Positions 33,877 through 42,827 of a stretch of 64,000 bases of DNA are shown here, piece after piece (position 1 is the stretch's first letter; every line of letters begins with the position of its first letter). Below the pieces are notes generated by a model. It was not told where the DNA came from. It made no database searches and saw only the letters and a program-made list of their open reading frames with translations. The translations under genes and the position numbers were made by a program. This DNA comes from Saccharothrix longispora (GTDB taxonomy: Bacteria; Actinomycetota; Actinomycetes; Mycobacteriales; Pseudonocardiaceae), in contig NZ_NSDM01000013.1 in assembly GCF_030852425.1 (NCBI RefSeq), positions 248,001-312,000 of the forward strand, in the 5' to 3' direction.

Positions 33877-34977
33877 TCAGTACGAGAAAGGCCAGGTGCG
33901 CCAGTAGTTGCGGACGCGCACCCAGATACCGAACAGGCCCCGTGGCTCGACGATCAGGAACACCACGATCAGCAGCCCGTAGAGGACCGCCTCGACCTGG
34001 AACACCGTGACCGCACCGGTCGCGTCGGAGCTGACGAACGGCAGCACCGCGGGCAGTTCCCGGGTGACGCGCGGCAGCAGCGTGATGAACAGCGCGCCCA
34101 TGACCGCGCCGGAGATGGTGCCCGCCCCGCCGATCAGCACCATCGCGATGTACTGCACGGACAGCAGCAGGCCGAACGAGCCGGGGTCGAAGAACCCGTT
34201 GACCACGAACAGCAGCGATCCCGCCACGCCCGCGTAGAAGGAGGACACGGCGAACGCCAGCGCCTTGTACCGGGACAGGTCGACGCCGATGGCGGCCGCC
34301 GCGAGGTCCCGGTCGCGCACGGCGGCGAACGCCCGCCCGATCCGCGACCGCACCAGGTTGCGGGCCAGCACGCCGAAGATCACCAGCAGGACGAACATCA
34401 GCAGGTACAGCTGCTGCGGCCCGGTGAAGAACTCCGACGGCCGGTCCAGCCGCACGCCGAACAGCTCGGGCACCGCCGCCGGCCGCCCCACGCCCGGCCC
34501 GCCGGTGAGCGACGTCCACTCGCGGAACACGTGCTCGCCGAGGAACACCAGCCCGAGCGTGACGATCGCCAGGTACAGCCCGCGCAGCCGCACCGCCAGC
34601 GGCGCCACGACCAGCCCGGCGAGCCCGGCCACCAGCCCGGAGGCCAGCAGCCACACGGGCAGCGACGTGACGCCGAACCCGAGGACGCGCCCGTCGGGGT
34701 CCCCGGACAGCGCCGCGCCGGTGTAGGCGCCGATGGCGAGGAAGAACGCGTGCCCCAGCGACACCTGCCCCGCGTACCCGGTGACGATGTTGAGCCCGAT
34801 CGCCCCGATGGCCGCGACGAACCCGGTGGCCAGCAGCATCAGCAGGTCGTCGGTGAGCATGAACGGCACGAGCAGCGCGAACGCGACGAGCGCGCCCGTC
34901 CACGCCCGCTTGGGCCTGGTGTTGAGGAACGCGGTGTCCTGCGCGTAGGACGTGTAGAGCTCCGGACGACCCTTCAC
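33877..34977 (-). CDS. livM: Branched-chain amino acid-type ABC permease LivM
   Basis: A 366-residue membrane protein with about nine to ten hydrophobic segments and the LivM signature NIVTGYAGQVSLGHAFFLAI. The cytoplasmic loop contains RSRIGRAFAAVRDRDLAAAA, the ATPase-contact motif. The GTG at 34977 overlaps the LivH stop by 4 bp (GTGA). Confidence 0.93.
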   Translation of the reverse strand: MKGRPELYTSYAQDTAFLNTRPKRAWTGALVAFALLVPFMLTDDLLMLLATGFVAAIGAIGLNIVTGYAGQVSLGHAFFLAIGAYTGAALSGDPDGRVLGFGVTSLPVWLLASGLVAGLAGLVVAPLAVRLRGLYLAIVTLGLVFLGEHVFREWTSLTGGPGVGRPAAVPELFGVRLDRPSEFFTGPQQLYLLMFVLLVIFGVLARNLVRSRIGRAFAAVRDRDLAAAAIGVDLSRYKALAFAVSSFYAGVAGSLLFVVNGFFDPGSFGLLLSVQYIAMVLIGGAGTISGAVMGALFITLLPRVTRELPAVLPFVSSDATGAVTVFQVEAVLYGLLIVVFLIVEPRGLFGIWVRVRNYWRTWPFSY

Positions 34978-35861
34978 AGGCGTTCCACCTCCCGGCTGCC
35001 GAACAGCCCGTAGGGCTTCACCAACAGCACGACCAGCATCAGCACGTACGGGGCGACCAGGGCGAAGTTCGGCCCCAGCCACGGCGCGACGCCGTCCTGG
35101 TAGGTGCCCACGAGCGATTCGACGACGCCGACGGCCAGCCCGCCGACCACCGCGCCGCCCAGCGAGTCCAGGCCGCCGAGGATGATCGCGGGCAGGGCCT
35201 TGAGCGCCACGATCCACAGCTGCTGGTCGACGCCCGCGCCGGTGGCGACGAACACCCCGGCCAGCGCCGCCAAGCCGCCCGCGATGGCCCACGACAGGGC
35301 GAACACCGACCCGACCGAGATGCCCTGCGCGAGGGCGACCTCCTGGTCGTGGGCGACGGCGCGCATCGCCAGGCCGACGCGGGAGAATCGGAAGAACGCG
35401 AACAGCACGGCCACCACGACCACGGTGGTCGCGAACATCACCAGGTAGCGCTGCTGGACGTCCACGCCGAGCAGGGACACCGTGTCCAGGCCCCACGGGT
35501 CGCCGACCTGGCGCACGTCCAGCCCGATGAACGCGTTGGTGACCACGCGCACCACGACGTCCACGCCGATCGTGATGATGGCGACCACGAACACCGGCTT
35601 GCCGATCATCGGCCGCAGCACGGTCCGCTCCACGCCCAGCGCCAGCACGGCGATGACGAGCGCGGCGACCGGCACGGCCACGAAGAACCCGACTTCGGCG
35701 GTCAGGTAGCTGACCAGCACCGCGCCGGCGAGCATGAACGCCGGCTGGGCGAAGCTGATCACCCGCGTCGACTTGTAGATGATCACGAAGCCGAGGGCGA
35801 GCAGGGCGTAGATCGACCCCGTGCCCAGGCCTCGGACGAGGGACTGGAGGAACTCGCTCAC
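34974..35861 (-). CDS. livH: Branched-chain amino acid-type ABC permease LivH
   Basis: A 295-residue membrane protein with the LivH features GLGTGSIYALLALGFVIIYK at the start, RFSRVGLAMRAVAHDQEVA (ATPase contact) and ALPAIILGGLDSLGGAVVGG. Eight or so membrane segments. The GTG at 35861 overlaps the synthetase stop by 4 bp. It forms the heterodimeric channel with LivM. Confidence 0.93.
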   Translation of the reverse strand: MSEFLQSLVRGLGTGSIYALLALGFVIIYKSTRVISFAQPAFMLAGAVLVSYLTAEVGFFVAVPVAALVIAVLALGVERTVLRPMIGKPVFVVAIITIGVDVVVRVVTNAFIGLDVRQVGDPWGLDTVSLLGVDVQQRYLVMFATTVVVVAVLFAFFRFSRVGLAMRAVAHDQEVALAQGISVGSVFALSWAIAGGLAALAGVFVATGAGVDQQLWIVALKALPAIILGGLDSLGGAVVGGLAVGVVESLVGTYQDGVAPWLGPNFALVAPYVLMLVVLLVKPYGLFGSREVERL

Positions 35862-37741
35862 GAGCGCCCCCCTGCGTTCGTCCCCCGCGCGTCCGTCCCC
35901 CGCGCGTTCGTCCCGCCGAGGTACATGTCGTCGACCAGCTCGCCGTAGACCTTGGCGAGCGCGGACCGCTTCACCTTCTGCGTCGCGGTCAGCTCGCCGT
36001 CCTCGTGGTCCAGCTCCTTGGGCAGCATCCGGAACTTCTTCACCTGTTCCACGGACGCGAACCGCTCGTTGACCTCCAGCACGATGCCCTGGACCAACTC
36101 CCGCACCTCGTCCTTCTCCGCGAGGTCGCGGTAGGTGGTGTAGGCGAGCTTGCGCTGCCTGGCCCAGTGGCCGACGGTGTCGTGCTCGATGCCGATGAGC
36201 GCCACGAGGTAGGGGCGCTGGTCGCCCAGCACGATCGCTTCCTTGATGTACGGGGAGGTCTTGAGCGCGTTCTCGACCTCGGAGGGCGCGACGTTCTTGC
36301 CGCCCGCGGTGATGATGATGTCCTTCATGCGGTCGGTGATGCGCACGTGCGTGCCGTCGACCCACTCGCCGACGTCGCCGGTGCGCAGCCAGCCGTCGTC
36401 CGTCATGGCCTGCCGGGTGGCGTCCTCGTCGCGCCAGTAGCCGGCGAACACGCCGGCGTGCCGGGTCTGGATCTCGCCGTCGTCGGCGATGCGCAGCTCC
36501 ACGCCGGGCTGCGGTTCGCCGACCGTGCCGACCTTGACGCGGCCGGGTCGGTTGCCGGTGGCGATGGCGCTGTTCTCGGTCATCCCGTACACCTCGTGCA
36601 CGGGCACGCCGATGCCCATGAAGAAGCGCAGCACGTCCGGCGAGATGGGCGCGGCGCCGGACGAGGCGTAGCGGACGTGCCGCATGCCGATGCGCGTCTT
36701 GAGCGCCCGGTAGCAGAACACCCAGCCGACGCCGTACTTCAGGCGGGTGGCCGCGGTGTGCCGGCCGCCGTTGCGGACGAGGGCGTCGCCGAGCCGGTCG
36801 GCGACCCGCAACCAGAAGCGGGTCGTGACCCGCTTGAGCCGGGTGGCGCTCGCCGCGCCGATCGTGATCGACGCCAGGACCTTCTCCCAGATGCGGGGCA
36901 CCGCGAACAGGATCGTCGGCTGCACCTCGCGCAGGTTGGGCTGCACCGTCTCGATGGACTCGGCGAAGTGCACCCGGATGCCCGCCGACGCGCTGAACCA
37001 CGTGGTGAAGATGCGTTCGGCGACGTGGCACAGCGGCAGGTAGGACAGCGTGACGTCGTCCGGCGACGGCGGTGGCGAGGTGAACCCGCCGCCCTCGACG
37101 AGGGTCTCCACCGCGAACTCGACGTTGGCGACGGTGAGCATCGCGCCCTTGGGCGGGCCGGTGGTGCCGGAGGTGTAGATCAGCGTCATCACGTCGTCCT
37201 GCTCGACCTGGCGCATCCGCTGGTCCACCGCGTCCGGGTGCTCCTCGCGGTGCGCCGCGCCGAGGGCGAGGAAGTCGTCCCAGGACAGCAGCAGCGGGTT
37301 GTCGTAGCGGCCCCGGATGCCGCGCGGCTCCAGGTAGACGATGCGCTCCAGGTCGGGCAGCGCGTCGAGCACGGCGAGCGCCTTGTCGACCTGCTCCTGG
37401 TCCTCGGCGATCAGCACCCGCGCCCCGGAGTGCGACAGCAGGTAGGCGACCTCGCTCGCCGGGTTCGTCGGGTACAGCCCGACCGTCACCGCGCGCACGG
37501 CGACCGCGCCGACGTCGGCGTAGAGCCACTCGCGGCGGTTCTCCGAGTGGATCGCGACCCGGTCGCCGGGGTCGACGCCGAGCGACAGCAGGGCGTGCCC
37601 GACCAGTTCGACCTGGTCCCAGTAGCCCGCCCAGGTGACCTCGTGCCAGATGCCGAAGTCCTTGGCGCGCAACGCGACCGCGCCCGGGTGGGTGCCCGCG
37701 CGGTCGCGCACGCGGGTGACGATCGTCGTGGGCGCCGTCAC
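35858..37741 (-). CDS. Long-chain acyl-CoA synthetase inside a liv-type operon
   Basis: A 627-residue AMP-binding enzyme: P-loop TLIYTSGTTGPPKGAMLT, VYGMTENSA, TGDVGEWVDGTHVRITDRMKD and C-terminal TATQKVKR with the adenylation lysine. The last about 20 residues are an imperfect repeat ARGT(D/N) encoded by a 15-bp tandem repeat at about 35874-35915. The gene overlaps both neighbours by GTGA and is thus tightly coupled to the transporter. The likely logic is uptake of an organic acid followed by CoA activation. Paralogous to the enzyme at 19389-21134. Confidence 0.95.
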   Translation of the reverse strand: MTAPTTIVTRVRDRAGTHPGAVALRAKDFGIWHEVTWAGYWDQVELVGHALLSLGVDPGDRVAIHSENRREWLYADVGAVAVRAVTVGLYPTNPASEVAYLLSHSGARVLIAEDQEQVDKALAVLDALPDLERIVYLEPRGIRGRYDNPLLLSWDDFLALGAAHREEHPDAVDQRMRQVEQDDVMTLIYTSGTTGPPKGAMLTVANVEFAVETLVEGGGFTSPPPSPDDVTLSYLPLCHVAERIFTTWFSASAGIRVHFAESIETVQPNLREVQPTILFAVPRIWEKVLASITIGAASATRLKRVTTRFWLRVADRLGDALVRNGGRHTAATRLKYGVGWVFCYRALKTRIGMRHVRYASSGAAPISPDVLRFFMGIGVPVHEVYGMTENSAIATGNRPGRVKVGTVGEPQPGVELRIADDGEIQTRHAGVFAGYWRDEDATRQAMTDDGWLRTGDVGEWVDGTHVRITDRMKDIIITAGGKNVAPSEVENALKTSPYIKEAIVLGDQRPYLVALIGIEHDTVGHWARQRKLAYTTYRDLAEKDEVRELVQGIVLEVNERFASVEQVKKFRMLPKELDHEDGELTATQKVKRSALAKVYGELVDDMYLGGTNARGTDARGTNAGGRS

Positions 37742-38529
37742 GCCGCACCTCCCACGGTCCGGTGGTCCTCGCCCAGGTAGGCGCGCACCACGTCCGGGTC
37801 CCGCTGCACCTCGGCGGGCGTGCCGGTGCGGATGGGCTTGCCGAAGTCGAGCACCATGACCCGGTCGGCGAGCTCCATGACCAGGCCCATGTCGTGCTCC
37901 ACCATGACCATCGCGATGCCCAGCTCGTCGCGGACGTCCAGCACGAACCGGGCCATGTCCTCGGTCTCCTCGACGTTCATGCCCGCCACGGGCTCGTCGA
38001 GCAGCAGCACCTTCGGCTCCATCGCCAGCGCCCGGCCCAGCTCGACGCGCTTCTGCACGCCGTAGGGCAGCAGGCCGACGGGCAGCCGCCGCCACTGCTC
38101 CAGTTCGAGGAAGTCGATCACCCGCTCCACGGCGGCCCGGTTCGCCAGCTCCTCGCGCCGCGCCCTGCCGACCCACGCGAACGCGGCCAGCGCGCCGTAG
38201 CGCATGTGGTTGTGCCGGCCGAGCATGAGGTTGTCGACCACGGTCAGGTGGGCGAACAGCTCGATGTTCTGGAACGTGCGGGCGATGCCCATCGCGGCGA
38301 GCTTGTGCGGCCGGGTGCCGAGCACGTCGCGGCCCTCGAACCGCACCGAGCCGGACTGCGGCCGGTACACGCCCGACAGCACGTTGAAGATCGACGTCTT
38401 GCCCGCGCCGTTGGGGCCGATGATCGCGAACAGCTCGCCCGCGCCGACGTGGAACGACACGCCGTCCACCGCCGTGACGCCGTCGAACGCGAGCGTCACG
38501 TCCGACACCTCCAGCACCGGTCCGGTCAC
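37738..38529 (-). CDS. livG: ABC transporter ATP-binding protein LivG
   Basis: A 263-residue ATPase: Walker A GPNGAGKT, Q-loop region IARTFQNIELF, an altered signature LLPYGVQKRVELGRALA, Walker B KVLLLDEPVAGMN and H-loop VEHDMGLVMELADRV. The C-terminal extension EVQRDPDVVRAYLGE is LivG-specific. I chose GTG 38529, which overlaps the LivF stop by GTGA like every junction in this operon; GTG 38538 would add three residues. Confidence 0.93.
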   Translation of the reverse strand: MTGPVLEVSDVTLAFDGVTAVDGVSFHVGAGELFAIIGPNGAGKTSIFNVLSGVYRPQSGSVRFEGRDVLGTRPHKLAAMGIARTFQNIELFAHLTVVDNLMLGRHNHMRYGALAAFAWVGRARREELANRAAVERVIDFLELEQWRRLPVGLLPYGVQKRVELGRALAMEPKVLLLDEPVAGMNVEETEDMARFVLDVRDELGIAMVMVEHDMGLVMELADRVMVLDFGKPIRTGTPAEVQRDPDVVRAYLGEDHRTVGGAA

Positions 38530-39311
38530 GACAACCACCGCTTCCGCCGCTTGTAGTGCTTCACGTCGCGGAACGACCGCACCGCGCCCTCGCCGCGCAG
38601 GCCCAGGTAGAACTCGCGGACGTCCTCGTCGGCGAGCAGCGCGGCGGCGGGTTTGTCCATCACGACCTTGCCGTTCTCCAGCACGTAGCCGTGGTCGGCG
38701 ATGGACAGCGCCATGGTGGCGTTCTGCTCGACCAGCAGCACGGTCGTGCCGTCGGCGTTGATCTTCACGACGAGGTCGCGGATCTGCTGCACCATGAGCG
38801 GGGCGAGGCCCAGGCTGGGCTCGTCCAGCAGCAGGTAGCGCGGCTCGGACATGAGCGCCCGGCCGATCGACAGCATCTGCTGCTCGCCGCCGGACAGGTA
38901 GCCCGCGCTCTGCCGCCGCCGCTCCCTCAGCCGGGGGAACAGCTCGTACATCCGCTCCAGGTTCTGCTTGATCGACCGCGGCCTGGTGTGCCCGCCGACG
39001 CGGAGGTTCTCCTCCACGGTCAGCTCGGCCAGGATGCGCCTGCCCTCCAGCGCCTGCTTGACGCCGAGCGAGGCGATCCGCGCGGGCGGGGCGCGGTGGA
39101 TCGGCGTGCCGTCCAGGGTGACCTCGCCCCTGGTGACCTTGCCGTCGTGCACGTCGAGCAGGCCGGACAGCGCCCGCAACAAGGTCGTCTTGCCCGCGCC
39201 GTTCGCGCCGAGCAGCGCGACGATCCGCCCGTCCGGGACCCGCAGGCTCACGCCGCGGAGCACCAGCATGACGTCGTCGTAGACCACCTCAAGGTTGTTC
39301 GCCTCCAGCAC
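38526..39311 (-). CDS. livF: ABC transporter ATP-binding protein LivF
   Basis: A 261-residue ATPase: Walker A GANGAGKTTLLRALSGL, signature YLSGGEQQMLSIGRALM, Walker B RYLLLDEPSLGLAP and H-loop LLVEQNATMAL. The C-terminus carries about 25 extra basic residues (VKHYKRRKRW). First gene of the six-gene operon livF-livG-synthetase-livH-livM-livK. The GTG at 39311 has GGAGGCGCCG upstream; longer versions lack a site. Confidence 0.93.
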   Translation of the reverse strand: MLEANNLEVVYDDVMLVLRGVSLRVPDGRIVALLGANGAGKTTLLRALSGLLDVHDGKVTRGEVTLDGTPIHRAPPARIASLGVKQALEGRRILAELTVEENLRVGGHTRPRSIKQNLERMYELFPRLRERRRQSAGYLSGGEQQMLSIGRALMSEPRYLLLDEPSLGLAPLMVQQIRDLVVKINADGTTVLLVEQNATMALSIADHGYVLENGKVVMDKPAAALLADEDVREFYLGLRGEGAVRSFRDVKHYKRRKRWLS

Positions 39312-39462
39312 CGGCGCCTCCGTGGGATACCCCCGTGGATGTCGGGAGGCGGCCAGTATGGCCCCGATCACAGCGTTAACTACCACCGTTCGCAAACCGT
39401 GATGAACCCGACCGCGCGGTGTTCGGCTTTCACGATTCTGTTGCTCGGTCCTGTGTGGACGG

Positions 39463-39488
39463 GTGTAGCCCACCTGGACGCCGGGTAT
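39463..39488 (+). promoter_or_regulatory. SigF/SigB-type promoter of the second rsbW-sigF pair
   Basis: GTGT (39463-39466), 16-bp spacer, GGGTAT (39483-39488): same boxes and spacing as at 8200-8225. About 48 bp before the rsbW-like ATG. Confidence 0.75.
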
Positions 39489-39535
39489 GCCCCCGGCGAC
39501 GGACCCCTGGGGGTCGGGGAGGAGTGCTCGCCACC

Positions 39536-39895
39536 ATGAACGGCTCGGACGTGGAGCTCAGGATGGCGGCGAGGCCGGCCTACCTCTCGACCGTCCGCGC
39601 CGTCGCGAGCGCGATCGCCCGGTCGACGCCGTCGCTGGCCATCGACCTCGTGATCGCGGTCGACGAGGCGTGCACGGCGCTCATCGCGCGGGCCCACGCG
39701 CACGCGGAACTGCGGTGCCGGTTCGACCGCGACGGCGATTCCGTTCGGTTTCACGCAGAGGTCCGGTCATCGGCCGTCACCGTCCCGGACCACCACTCGT
39801 TGTACTGGCGGGTCGTCAGCTCCGTGACCGACGCGGTGGCCACCTGGGTGGACGGAGACGGCCGGTTGCTGGTCGAACTGAGGTGCCGGGCATGA
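39536..39895 (+). CDS. Anti-sigma factor, RsbW family (second copy)
   Basis: A 119-residue protein paralogous to the rsbW product at 8267-8704: VELRMAARPAYLSTVRAVAS, DLVIAVDEACTALIAR and YWRVVSSVTDAVATWV match in order. It is shorter at the N-terminus and the ATP-lid motifs are poorly kept. The ATG at 39536 follows GGGGAGGAG. It overlaps the next gene by ATGA. Confidence 0.87.
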   Translation: MNGSDVELRMAARPAYLSTVRAVASAIARSTPSLAIDLVIAVDEACTALIARAHAHAELRCRFDRDGDSVRFHAEVRSSAVTVPDHHSLYWRVVSSVTDAVATWVDGDGRLLVELRCRA

Positions 39896-40623
39896 ACGCG
39901 GTGGACTACCAACCGCTGTTCCAGGAGTTGGCTGCGACGGACGGGAGCAGGCACCAGGAGGTGCGGGACCGCCTCGTCACGGAACACCTCCCCCTGGCGC
40001 ACCACATCGCCGACCGGTTCGCCGAGCGCGGCGAGTCGGTGGAGGACCTGCGCCAGGTGGCGGCCCTCGGGCTGATCAACGCCGTGGACCGGTTCGACGT
40101 CACGCGCGGCATCGACTTCCTCGCGTTCGCCGTGCCGACGATCACCGGCGAGGTGCGGCGGTACCTGCGCGACCTGGGGTGGGCGGTCCGCGTGCCGAGG
40201 CGGTTGAAGGAGCTGTGCACCGCGATCGACGGCGCGCGGGTGGAGCTGGCGAGGCGCACCGGCCGCACGCCCACGCCCAGCGAGGTCGCCCGGCACCTGG
40301 GGATCGGGCTGGACGAGGTGTACGAGGGGCTGCACGCGGCGTCCGCGCACCACCTGCTGTCGCTGGACGAGCACGACGAGCTGGTCGCCGCCGAGGGAGG
40401 GCTGGTGTCCGACGACCCCGCGCTGGAGGTCGTCGAGCTCCAGCACGCGCTGGACCCGATGCTGCGGGGGCTGCCCAAGCGCGAGCGGCGGATCATCGTG
40501 CTGCGGTTCTTCCGGAACATGACGCAGAGCCAGATCGCCGACTCCGTCGGGGTGTCGCAGATGCACGTGTCGCGCTTGTTGAGCCGGTCGCTGGCCCGGT
40601 TGCGCGACCTGCTCGACGACTAG
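39892..40623 (+). CDS. RNA polymerase sigma factor, SigF/SigB family (second copy)
   Basis: A 243-residue sigma factor with the same region 2, 3 and 4 motifs as SigF at 8701 (HLPLAHHIADRF, FLAFAVPTITGEVRRYLRD, RVPRRLKEL, LPKRERRIIVLRFFRNMTQS, VGVSQMHVSRLL). Start ATG 39892, coupled to the anti-sigma gene. Two complete anti-sigma/sigma pairs with near-identical promoters imply duplication and possible cross-talk. Confidence 0.94.
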   Translation: MNAVDYQPLFQELAATDGSRHQEVRDRLVTEHLPLAHHIADRFAERGESVEDLRQVAALGLINAVDRFDVTRGIDFLAFAVPTITGEVRRYLRDLGWAVRVPRRLKELCTAIDGARVELARRTGRTPTPSEVARHLGIGLDEVYEGLHAASAHHLLSLDEHDELVAAEGGLVSDDPALEVVELQHALDPMLRGLPKRERRIIVLRFFRNMTQSQIADSVGVSQMHVSRLLSRSLARLRDLLDD

Positions 40624-40743
40624 CGCCCCGAGCCTCACCCGTTCGCGCACAACCGCCCCCGCATCCGTCTCCGTTCCGACACCCCGCTGACACCGACGGG
40701 CCACGTGCAGGGCACGTGCGTGCCATCCCACCGCCGAGAAGCG

Positions 40744-40768
40744 GTTGCGGTGCGCGATCCCCGGGTAT
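40744..40768 (+). promoter_or_regulatory. SigF-type promoter for the baeRF-like gene
   Basis: GTTG (40744-40747), 15-bp spacer, GGGTAT (40763-40768), 31 bp before the ATG at 40800. Confidence 0.65.
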
Positions 40769-40799
40769 CTCCCGGGTGACCACGAACCAGGAGGGTCGG

Positions 40800-41723
40800 A
40801 TGCACACGGAAAGCCTGCACGGCGTCGTCGGCGTAGAGGGACCGTTCGTCTCCGTGTTCCTGGACGTCGGCGAGCACGTGGACCTGCGTTGGCGGGCGAT
40901 GCGCGACCAGCTCCAGGCCCAGGGCGCGGACGCGTACCTGGTCGCCCTGGCGCACAACGCGATCACGTCCGGCGAAACACCGCGCGGCCTCGCCGGCCGG
41001 GGCCTGGTGGTGGGCGGCGGCAGGGTGCTGGTGGACCGCTACGTCCCGGTCCCGCCCGCCGGCTACACCGCCCGCTCCGGTCCGCTGCCCTACGTCCTGC
41101 CGCTGGTCGACCTCTCCGAACCCCTGCTCCCCCACGTGGTCGTCCAGGTGGACGAGCACGGCGCGGACCTCAGGGGCGTGGACCCGACCGGCCGCCCGGT
41201 GGCGGTGGCCTCGGTGGGCGCCCGCCGCCCGGACCGCCTGCTGGACGCCACCGAGGTGGCCGACGTGACCCAGGAGGCGACCTCCCTGGTCGACCGCCTG
41301 GACGCGCAACTGCTGGTCCTGGCCGGCTCGCTGAGCGGCAGGCGCTCCCTGCGGATCGCGCTCCCCACCCGCTACCACCACCTGGTGGTCGAGGTCGAGG
41401 GCCCGGCCGACCAGGCGGTCCTGCACCTCGCCGGCCGGGCGAACCAGGACGCCCGCCGGGCGGTGGTCGAGCGCTTCCGCGACGAGTCGGCCCGCCTCAC
41501 CGGGCGGGCGGTCCACGGCCTGGGCGCCGTGACGGGGGCGCTGGAAGCGGGCCGCGTCTCGACGCTCCTGGTGAACGACACCCTGATCGGCTCGCGCGAG
41601 GTGGAGGGCGGTCGGGCGGACGAGGTCCTGCCGCTGCGCGCCATCGCGGCGGGGGCCGAGATCGTGGTGGTCGGCGGCGCGATCCGCCTGCACGAGGACG
41701 TCGGGGCGCTGCTGTCCGGGTGA
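40800..41723 (+). CDS. baeRF/Rv2629-like eRF1-domain protein
   Basis: A 307-residue protein resembling the bacterial eRF1-like (baeRF) family that includes mycobacterial Rv2629. Visible blocks are FVSVFLDVGEH at the N-terminus, the middle ALPTRYHHLVVEVEG, and a C-terminal LLVNDTLIGS followed by EVLPLRAIAAGAEIVVVGG, which resembles the L7Ae-like third domain of release factors. A role in ribosome rescue or stress survival is inferred from the family. The ATG at 40800 has AGGAGGG upstream. Lying directly after sigF2 with its own SigF-type promoter, it is a probable regulon member. Confidence 0.78.
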   Translation: MHTESLHGVVGVEGPFVSVFLDVGEHVDLRWRAMRDQLQAQGADAYLVALAHNAITSGETPRGLAGRGLVVGGGRVLVDRYVPVPPAGYTARSGPLPYVLPLVDLSEPLLPHVVVQVDEHGADLRGVDPTGRPVAVASVGARRPDRLLDATEVADVTQEATSLVDRLDAQLLVLAGSLSGRRSLRIALPTRYHHLVVEVEGPADQAVLHLAGRANQDARRAVVERFRDESARLTGRAVHGLGAVTGALEAGRVSTLLVNDTLIGSREVEGGRADEVLPLRAIAAGAEIVVVGGAIRLHEDVGALLSG

Positions 41724-41809
41724 GCCGCCCGGCGGTGACCGCCCGATCGTGTCCCGACCCCCGCGGCTCACGCGCGTCCCGCGCACGGCGGCCTCCGCGC
41801 GCGGGAGCC

Positions 41810-42811
41810 CTACCGCCTCTTCTTCTTCCCCAGCAGCCGGAGCACCGCCCGCTCCACCTCTTCCCGCTCCGCCGACCTCGGCCGGATGACCACCCCGTCC
41901 TGGAACGCCTTCACGACCCTCGGGTCGACGTAGGACTTCCTCGCCACCGCCGGGGTGTTGCCGAGGTGCTCCGACACCTCCCTCATGACCGCCGCCTCCA
42001 CCCGCTTGCGGCCGCGCTGCGAGTCCGGCCTGCCCTCCCTGGCGAACGCCGCCGCCGCCAGCAGGGTCGCGTGCCACGTCCTCAGGTCCTTGACCGAGAA
42101 CTCCGACCCCACCATCTCCTTGAACCTCTGGTTCACGTCGTCCGAGTCGACGTGCCCGCCGCCCGCGTCCGTCAGCAGTCGCTCGGCCGACCCCGACCGG
42201 CCCCGCAGCAGTGCCCGCACGGCGTTCGCCAGCGCCGCGTCCTCGACCTCGGTGCAGAACTCGATGCCGCCCTTCGCGGGGTAGCAGAAGTCGACGACGC
42301 TCCCCCGCACCGTGACGTGCGAGCACAGCAGCGTCGCCACGCCGTGCGTCCCGTTGTCCGCCGCGTACGTCTCGCCGCCGACGCGGAACACGCCCTGGTC
42401 GAGCACCGCCAGGGCCACCGCCAGGACCCGCTCCCGGGTGCGGCCGCGGCCGTCCAGGGCCTCGGCGACCTCCCGGCGGAACGCGGGCAGCGCGGGCGCC
42501 AGGGCCAGCACCCGGTCGTGCTTCTCCTCGTCCCGGTCCCGCCGCCACCGCTCGTGGTACAGGTACTGGCGGCGGCCGGCGGTGTCCGTGCCGACCGCCT
42601 GGATGTGGCCGTTCGGGTGCGGGCACACCCACACGTCGCGCCACGCCGGCGGGATGACCAGGGCTTCGACCCGCTCCCGCGACTCCTCGTCGACGGGGTT
42701 GCCCTCGGCGTCGGTGTAGCTGAACCCCCGGCCGCGCCGGCGGCGGTGCCAGCCCGGTGCGGACGGGTCGCTGCGGCGGAGTCTCACCAGGCGCGTGTTC
42801 CCGTAGCCCAT
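41810..42811 (-). CDS. Type IB DNA topoisomerase
   Basis: A 333-residue bacterial/poxvirus-type topoisomerase IB. The N-terminal domain has VIPPAWRDVWVCPHPNGHIQ. The catalytic domain includes YAADNGTHGVATL, FSVKDLRTWHATLL and Tyr294 in NTPAVARKSYVDPRV, the nucleophile that forms the 3'-phosphotyrosyl intermediate. It relaxes supercoils without ATP. The ATG at 42811 is used. Divergent from the YbdK-type ligase gene. Confidence 0.93.
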   Translation of the reverse strand: MGYGNTRLVRLRRSDPSAPGWHRRRRGRGFSYTDAEGNPVDEESRERVEALVIPPAWRDVWVCPHPNGHIQAVGTDTAGRRQYLYHERWRRDRDEEKHDRVLALAPALPAFRREVAEALDGRGRTRERVLAVALAVLDQGVFRVGGETYAADNGTHGVATLLCSHVTVRGSVVDFCYPAKGGIEFCTEVEDAALANAVRALLRGRSGSAERLLTDAGGGHVDSDDVNQRFKEMVGSEFSVKDLRTWHATLLAAAAFAREGRPDSQRGRKRVEAAVMREVSEHLGNTPAVARKSYVDPRVVKAFQDGVVIRPRSAEREEVERAVLRLLGKKKRR

Positions 42812-42827
42812 GATCCGAAACTCGATG

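Noticed and set aside
39327-39332. GGGTAT on the minus strand upstream of livF as a SigF promoter
   Set aside because: No GTTT/GTGT-like -35 lies 14-17 bp upstream.
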